From: CAYVLA01 sp964549615 [NCBI: uncultured Thermococci archaeon]
GTDB taxonomy: Archaea; CAYQAE01; CAYVLA01
DNA: 64,000 nucleotides
Reading direction: 5' to 3'
NCBI GenBank assembly: GCA_964549615.1
Contig: CAZJVP010000011.1
Coordinates: forward strand, 1-64,000
Within the stretch, counting starts at the first letter, position 1, and each line of letters begins with the position of its first letter. Positions 59,033-64,000 of the stretch are shown in pieces. Made by a program: the position numbers and the translations under genes. The notes beneath the pieces were generated by a model. It was given only the letters and a program-made list of their open reading frames with translations, was not told the origin of the DNA and ran no database searches.

Positions 59033-59841
59033 ATGAACGTCCGTTCCTGCCTTTATTGCGCAGACGTTCGGTGGAAAGCCCCGACGGCTGTTTGGATTTT
59101 CTTGCTAGTCCCCATCTGCGCCGATGCGGCGGAAACCTGCGGCAGCGTGGCCCCCGAGTCCATTTCCTTTGGGAAGCCGACGTGGCAGGTGCGGACGAAT
59201 GGGTGGATTTCCTGACCTCTAGGGGATTCTCGGTGGAGAAGTACTAGGCCCATGATGCGGACCTCATAGCGTCCCATGAACCGGACCTCATAATCGTGGG
59301 CAACGACACCGCCTCTGCATGGAGGGATGTCATCGACGTCAGGTCGGTCAGGGATCCAGGCAGGCCCGTCCTCGCCATAGGGAAGGGGAGCAGCTATTTC
59401 CACTGGGGAGCCAATCTGTCAATCGGCTGGCTCGCCTCGGGCGTCAATTTTGATCTCAGCCAGGTTTACGTGCCGGATCCCACCAGCCTGCTTTACGCCT
59501 CTCCCAATGCCATCGCTATCCCCCTGATGCCGTCGTCACGGTCCACCTTTCGGGCGTGCCTGCTGTGGTTCCTTGGATTCCATGCCTTCCCGGAAACGTC
59601 AGCATCCTTGCCAAGGACCCCGCCCATACTGAATATGCCACCATCTGCATGGAAGCCTCCCGGTACACGCAGCGAAGAAGCTGTTCGAGAACCTGATCTG
59701 GTACTGTCTGAGGGAGTATCCCGTGCCTGAGTTCAGCTCGCTTCTGCTTGTGTTCATCGGTGCCGCCGGGGTGCCTGCTGCTGGCGGCGTTCGTGTCTGC
59801 GCCGGGAAAGCCAGCCGGAAGAGCAGTATCGGGTAGCGCTC
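59033..59841 (+). pseudogene. Decayed exported protein with a VPEF-type C-terminal sorting-like signal
   Basis: Starts with a signal-like segment (TAVWIFLLVPICADAAE), then, shifting frame, VHFLWEADVAGADEWVDFLT, DADLIASHEPDLIIVGNDTA, PVLAIGKGSSYFHWGANLSI, GWLASGVNFDLSQVYVPDPT. After further shifts, ENLIWYCLREYPVPEFSSLL leads into a hydrophobic stretch and a basic end. The VPEF-hydrophobic-basic layout resembles PEF-CTERM archaeosortase signals. At least three frame changes and a stop make it nonfunctional. TATA-like gctttatctg ~40 nt before the ATG. Confidence 0.6.
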
Positions 59842-60049
59842 CGATGCGAAAGGGCTCATGGCAGTCGGGATCCCGTTCACGGTCGGGTCGTGGTCATGGC
59901 CTCGTTGGTAGGATCGTCAGCTCGGCTCGTTGGCAGGAATACCGGCCTTCGTTTCCGGACGACTAGCCAGGTAAGCGCAGGATGCTTGCAAAGGGATGGA
60001 CTGGGCGAAAGAAGAAGGGTCGGACTGGGAGGAAGTGGGGCCAAGAGGA

Positions 60050-61099
60050 TCAGTCGCTGGCCAGCCTTAGGATTTCCTGACCCTGCCTCCTTGACTTGGC
60101 CTCCATCGAGATCATGAAACGTTTGAGACCCTCGCCGAACTCCTCCTTCAATGCCTTCAGGTTCTCCACGGTATCGCAGGCGATGTATACGGCCTTGCCT
60201 GCATCGATGGTCTTGTGATAGATCGGCCACCATCTGGGGTGGCTCGGTGGCTCCCTGCCCCATCCGGGGGTCCACTGAAGGACTTTGAGCCTGGGTATGG
60301 AAAGGATGTGGTCGTGGTGCGGAAGAGCTCCCGGACCGTCCCAGTGGTACATGCAGTACGAGACGCGCTCGCACATCTCTTCAAGAACGGGGACCATGAA
60401 CTCAGCGAACATCGCGGGCGAGATCATGGCGGAGAAATCGCACTGGAACTTGGCCATTCGGCCCGGGGCCCAGGCCCAGAAGTGCGAGCCCCCGACCTCG
60501 TCCCGGAGCATATCGTAGAGAACATCGTAGTAGCGAAAGTAGCGATCGGTGATCTGGCGAAGGCAGCCCTTCACCCAATCCGGCCGTTGCCTCATATCCA
60601 GCAGCAGGTTCTTCGTGCCGCGCAGTGCGGCCAGCGTGTCCAGCCCCTCGATGAGGTCGGGGAAAGCGACCAAGAACTTGCCCTTGGCCAAGGCCAGTTG
60701 TGCGTTGGCCAGCCTCAGCGTGAAGTTCCAGTAGAAATTCTCAGGGTCGAAGTCAAACCTGGCGTCCTCGGGTCGATCGATGACGGGCTCGCACCAGACG
60801 GTGCCGGGGCCTTCCACTCCGCGGCACCCCAGGTAGAGCGCGAGGCAGTTCGGGGCCAGGTCTGGCGCAACCGTTGGGACGGCTTCCCCCATGAAGAGGG
60901 TGTTAACAAGTGCCCGCGCGGAGAGGTTGACGCGGTACTCGAAGTTGGTGGTGGAGTAGTTCGTGACCCATCCATCGGGTTCGCGCATCGCCTTGATGTT
61001 CTCAAGCGGCCTGCGGCGAGGAGCACGCAGCAGCATGACGGGGCGGCCGATGTCTCCACCTCTCCACCAGACGGTCAGCCTTTCGCGGACCTCATCCAT
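60050..61099 (-). CDS. UroD-superfamily protein (methyltransferase-like)
   Basis: 349 residues. TIM-barrel layout of uroporphyrinogen decarboxylase-related proteins: FPDLIEGLDTLAALRGTKNL, CDFSAMISPAMFAEFMVP, YHWDGPGALPHHDHILSIP, LQWTPGWGREPPSHPRWWP. The pattern fits corrinoid-linked methyltransferase relatives often seen near sugar-degradation genes rather than HemE. ATG 61099 chosen; frame open to 61141. Divergent from the sialidase-like pseudogene. Confidence 0.75.
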   Translation of the reverse strand: MDEVRERLTVWWRGGDIGRPVMLLRAPRRRPLENIKAMREPDGWVTNYSTTNFEYRVNLSARALVNTLFMGEAVPTVAPDLAPNCLALYLGCRGVEGPGTVWCEPVIDRPEDARFDFDPENFYWNFTLRLANAQLALAKGKFLVAFPDLIEGLDTLAALRGTKNLLLDMRQRPDWVKGCLRQITDRYFRYYDVLYDMLRDEVGGSHFWAWAPGRMAKFQCDFSAMISPAMFAEFMVPVLEEMCERVSYCMYHWDGPGALPHHDHILSIPRLKVLQWTPGWGREPPSHPRWWPIYHKTIDAGKAVYIACDTVENLKALKEEFGEGLKRFMISMEAKSRRQGQEILRLASD

Positions 61100-61421
61100 A
61101 TCTTCACGGTAAAGGAGTCCGGCCACGATACTTCCCTCCAAGCTCTGGTTCGGGCCATGCCGCGGATTGGCGGGGCTCTCTTAACAGACATCAACCGTCT
61201 CAGGGTGCTCCCGTCAATCAACCGGGCCCTGAAAAAGGCAACGATCCTCCGAATGGGCACCGACACCCGGGCGTGCATCTTACTGTGGGTCTAGGCTGAT
61301 GTGTCATCACCTTTGCTAAACGGTTGGGTCTCTGTGCCGAATCACCCGCCGCGATTGCAGCCCATGTCCATTATAAGCCGCTTTGGTAAGGAGCGATCCC
61401 GGGCGAAATTGGCTTCTCGAA
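61100..61421. promoter_or_regulatory. Divergent intergenic region with promoter of the sialidase-like gene
   Basis: cattataagccg at about 61369-61380 is a TATA-like box ~45 nt before ATG 61422. No gene recognised. Confidence 0.45.
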
Positions 61422-63085
61422 ATGAACGGAGATGTTCCCATGGGTACCAAGAGCCTGCAGGGTGCGCCGGCATCCCCTGGCGAAAACAGGGCCTCCGAAC
61501 AGCCTTTTGTCGGCGATGGACCGGGCGACGTAGTCCGCATCCCCCTGCCGTCGCCAATTGGGACCGCTCTGAGCCTCCCTGACGGGAGGATCATGCTTTG
61601 GCACACTGCGAGAAGAGGGGATGCGCAGTATGCCCTTGCTAGGTTCTCTCGTGATGACGACAACACATGGAGCGAGCCGCGCGTGCTGTTCGTCTTTCCC
61701 CAGAACGGAGGTCGGTTCGGCGGAGGCGCATCCCTCGTATCGCAGGGGGGACAATTCACCTCTTTGGCCTCGACTACTACAACTTCGATTTCCACAACAG
61801 GCGTGAATCCAAGAGCCTCCTGTGGCATGCCAGGTCCCTTGACGGGGCGCAGAGCTGGGAGCCGCTTCGGTACGTGGACTTCCGGCTGGCATATACCGGG
61901 GCGAGCAATTGTGCCTTCCAACTCAGGTCAGGGCGCATAATCGTGCCCGTCAGTGGGCTGTCGGACCGAAGGGTCGGGGCGTTCGTGAGCCTGGCGCCCT
62001 TCTCGGACGACGACGGCAAGACATGGAACCGGCCCGCCGAGCAGATAACGATAGCCACGGGGGCTCCTGACTGGTACGAATCCGGGGCCGTCGAGCCGGC
62101 CGGCATCGAGCTTACTGACGGCAGGGTATGGCTGCTGCTTCGATGGCAGGACGGCTACCAGTGGGAGACATTCTCCGAAGACGGCGGGATTCACTGGAGT
62201 CCTCCGAGGCACACGCGCTTCGTCAGCAATCAGTCGCCGATGGCCATCCTGCGGCTCAAGGACGGTCGTCTCATGCTTGTATGGAACAACTGCGGGGCGG
62301 AGGGGATGGGGAAGGTGCACTGGGGAAACGCTGAGCGGGCCGTCATGGCTGCCGCTTTGAGCCAAGATGAGGGCAGGACATGGAGAGGTTACCGCGAGGT
62401 GGCCAGGGTCACGGACAACGGTCAGGTCTCCTACCCCTAACTCACCGAAACCCGAAGCGGGCACATACTCCTTTCCGCGGTCCAGTCCTTCATGCGGATA
62501 GACCCCGACTTTTTGCTGAACACGAGCCTAGTTGAGGACTTCTCCCATGGCCTCGGCCGGTGGTCCACTCTGGGCACGAAAGGTGCCAAGGTCGTGGCAG
62601 ATCCTGAAGGAAGCGGAGGTGCGGCCCTATGGATGGCCAAGCCCGACGCGTCGATGCCGTCGGGAGCCTGTCTGAACTTCCCGTTTGGACGATCAGGGCA
62701 GCTTTCTGCTAGGCTTCGGATCGAGCAGGGCCTCGAGGCGGTGCACTTCACGCTGACCGATCACTACGATCTTCCAGGGCTTCCACGGGACGGAAGTTTT
62801 CCATTCAGGGTCCTCAAGTCGGGTCGAATACAGATCGTCGGAAGCGGGAGCAGCTGGCTTGCCACCCCGGGAGATCTCACGCCCGGTCGGTTTCACGACA
62901 TACGTCTGGAATGGAGCTGCGCCTCCGCTGAGGCGATCCTTTTCCGAGATGGCGGCGAGGTAGCCCGTCTGCATCAGTACGTTTGCGCCGAAGGGATGTG
63001 CTATCTCAGACTCCGGTGCCTGGCCAAGGACGTGGACGAGAAAGGCGTTTATCTGAAGAACTTGCGCGTGGAAGTAGTGCCCTGA
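61422..63085 (+). pseudogene. Sialidase/BNR-repeat exo-glycosidase-like gene, one frameshift and one stop
   Basis: Frame 1: PLPSPIGTALSLPDGRIMLW and FSRDDDNTWSEPRVLFVF (an Asp-box). Near 61740 the frame shifts, then GTIHLFGLDYYNFDFHN, SRSLDG-type box (RSLDGAQSWEP), FSDDDGKTWNRPAE, FSEDGGIHWSPPR and SQDEGRTWRGYREV: four more Asp-boxes. A TAA interrupts at 62438-62440, and the same frame resumes (LTETRSGHILLSAVQSFMRI) into a ~200-residue LamG-like beta domain. About 550 residues if repaired. No signal peptide evident. Confidence 0.7.
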
Positions 63086-63279
63086 GCATCCGGGCGTTGC
63101 TGGCCCCAAATCCCAAACGCATCGGGGATTGAGAGCAACCATGGATGCCTAGTCTCTTGAAGCTCAGGGATTCCGATCAGCCGCACTCATCTCAAAGCCA
63201 AGACGTCCGAGGTGCACTCCCGCCCCTGCAGACCGTCCCAAGCCCAGGCCGACCTCACCGCCGTTCAGCGTCGCGGTCC

Positions 63280-63564
63280 CTACCGCTGCTCCTGCCTGCT
63301 CTCCTTCCTCTTGCCTTCGGACTTGAGGACCTTGCCTAGGATATCGAAGACAAGCCAGACGATGAATCCGTAGACGACGCCGTTGAAGACGGCCACGACC
63401 AACGTGGTAGCTGGAATGCCGAGAACCGGTTCCTCGATTTCCGGTACGCCCAAAAGCCCATAGATCGCCCTTCCGGGCGGCAGCTCGCGGTAAGCGAGAG
63501 TCACGAAAAGGAACAAGAGGAATGCCAAGACAAATATCACTGCGCCTCTCATCGCTAAGACCAT
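63280..63564 (-). CDS. Small two-helix membrane protein
   Basis: 94 residues. Two membrane segments (AVIFVLAFLLFLFVTLAY and TTLVVAVFNGVVYGFIVWLV) with an intervening ELPPGRAIYGLLGVPEIEEP loop and a basic tail (LKSEGKRKESRQEQR). A TATA-like ttttaaac ~45 nt upstream of ATG 63564. ATG 63552 is also possible. Family unknown. Confidence 0.65.
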   Translation of the reverse strand: MVLAMRGAVIFVLAFLLFLFVTLAYRELPPGRAIYGLLGVPEIEEPVLGIPATTLVVAVFNGVVYGFIVWLVFDILGKVLKSEGKRKESRQEQR

Positions 63565-64000
63565 TCCTTGGCCGCAAGACTCGATCGCGGCCCGCCCGAA
63601 TTGAGTTCGGGGTTTAAAAAGATGCCGGTGCTGCATTGCACGGCTGCGCTTGCCATCGGCCCGCTTGTTGGCTTGGATGGATGCAGCCGCCTCGATGCCA
63701 GCAGGCCGCTGAAAAGGCGGAGGCCCTTGCACGAGCGCACACCTCCACACCCTCAACAACAAGCATTTCGTGCCGTTGAGGTCGCTTGGTTTGAAGCTTC
63801 TTGAAAGGTGAGAATCTCGGCCGGCAGAGAAGCCCAGACCCGGCCGATTCCTGCGGGACGGCGATCTTGCACTCAAGCCATTCACCAAAGCAAACCTCAG
63901 GGTCCAAAGATATTAGAGCAGTCGCACCGCGCGTTGGTCCATGCAGAGCCGCAGACTTGGTAAGACCGGCATGCGCGTATCTCGCCTTTCCTTCGGAGGG
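63565..64000. other. Right-edge stretch, promoter of the small membrane protein, no other gene
   Basis: The minus-strand TATA box (about 63608-63617) is here. Upstream open frames on both strands show no recognisable motif. Confidence 0.45.

Overview
The window is GC-rich archaeal DNA. Supporting signs are an RNA polymerase with a single-chain RpoB and split RpoA1/RpoA2, an Fe-S RpoD and an RpoH, together with aRF1, aIF1A, EF-2, EF-1alpha and ribosomal proteins in archaeal order, tRNA genes that appear to carry introns, TATA boxes about 25-30 nt before many starts, and GGTG-type ribosome binding sites ahead of TTG/GTG starts. The split RpoA with unsplit RpoB suggests a TACK-type lineage, perhaps Bathyarchaeia-like. 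That placement is inference only.

Layout. Bases 1-26557 are mostly core. They run: tail of a membrane-anchored protein, an intron-bearing tRNA, an ACT-domain regulator, argG, an rpoH-prf1-argS operon (minus), a DUF504-NOG1-MoxR-VWA operon (minus), an M24 peptidase, tRNA-Lys, then rpoB-rpoA1-rpoA2-rpl30e-nusA, aIF1A-rps12-rps7-EF-2, EF-1alpha-rps10 and tRNA-Ser. A second core island (40914-43390) is rps13-rps4-rps11-rpoD with a structured leader, followed by tRNA-Leu.

The rest (26.5-40.9 kb and 43.4-64 kb) is accessory. It holds a beta-propeller oligogalacturonate-lyase-like protein, sulfatases (one intact, one decayed), a decayed sialidase-like protein, a UroD-like methyltransferase, a sugar isomerase, a GNAT, an ABC exporter, an M28 peptidase, and remnants of at least three toxin-antitoxin systems (HicBA, MNT-HEPN, RelB-like).

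The most striking content is a scattered family of exported single-pass membrane proteins. Eight copies (one cut by the left edge) share a signal peptide, a glutamine-amidotransferase-like ectodomain without an obvious nucleophile cysteine, a helical segment opening with a near-invariant FGAN/FGAS motif, one C-terminal membrane helix, and a short cytoplasmic tail of the form LMVRRRLYRE..TR. A ninth, divergent member has the same plan without the tail. I do not recognise this family with this tail as a described system; it is the best candidate for something new. The second notable point is an RpoH with an N-terminal jaw-like domain resembling eukaryotic Rpb5.
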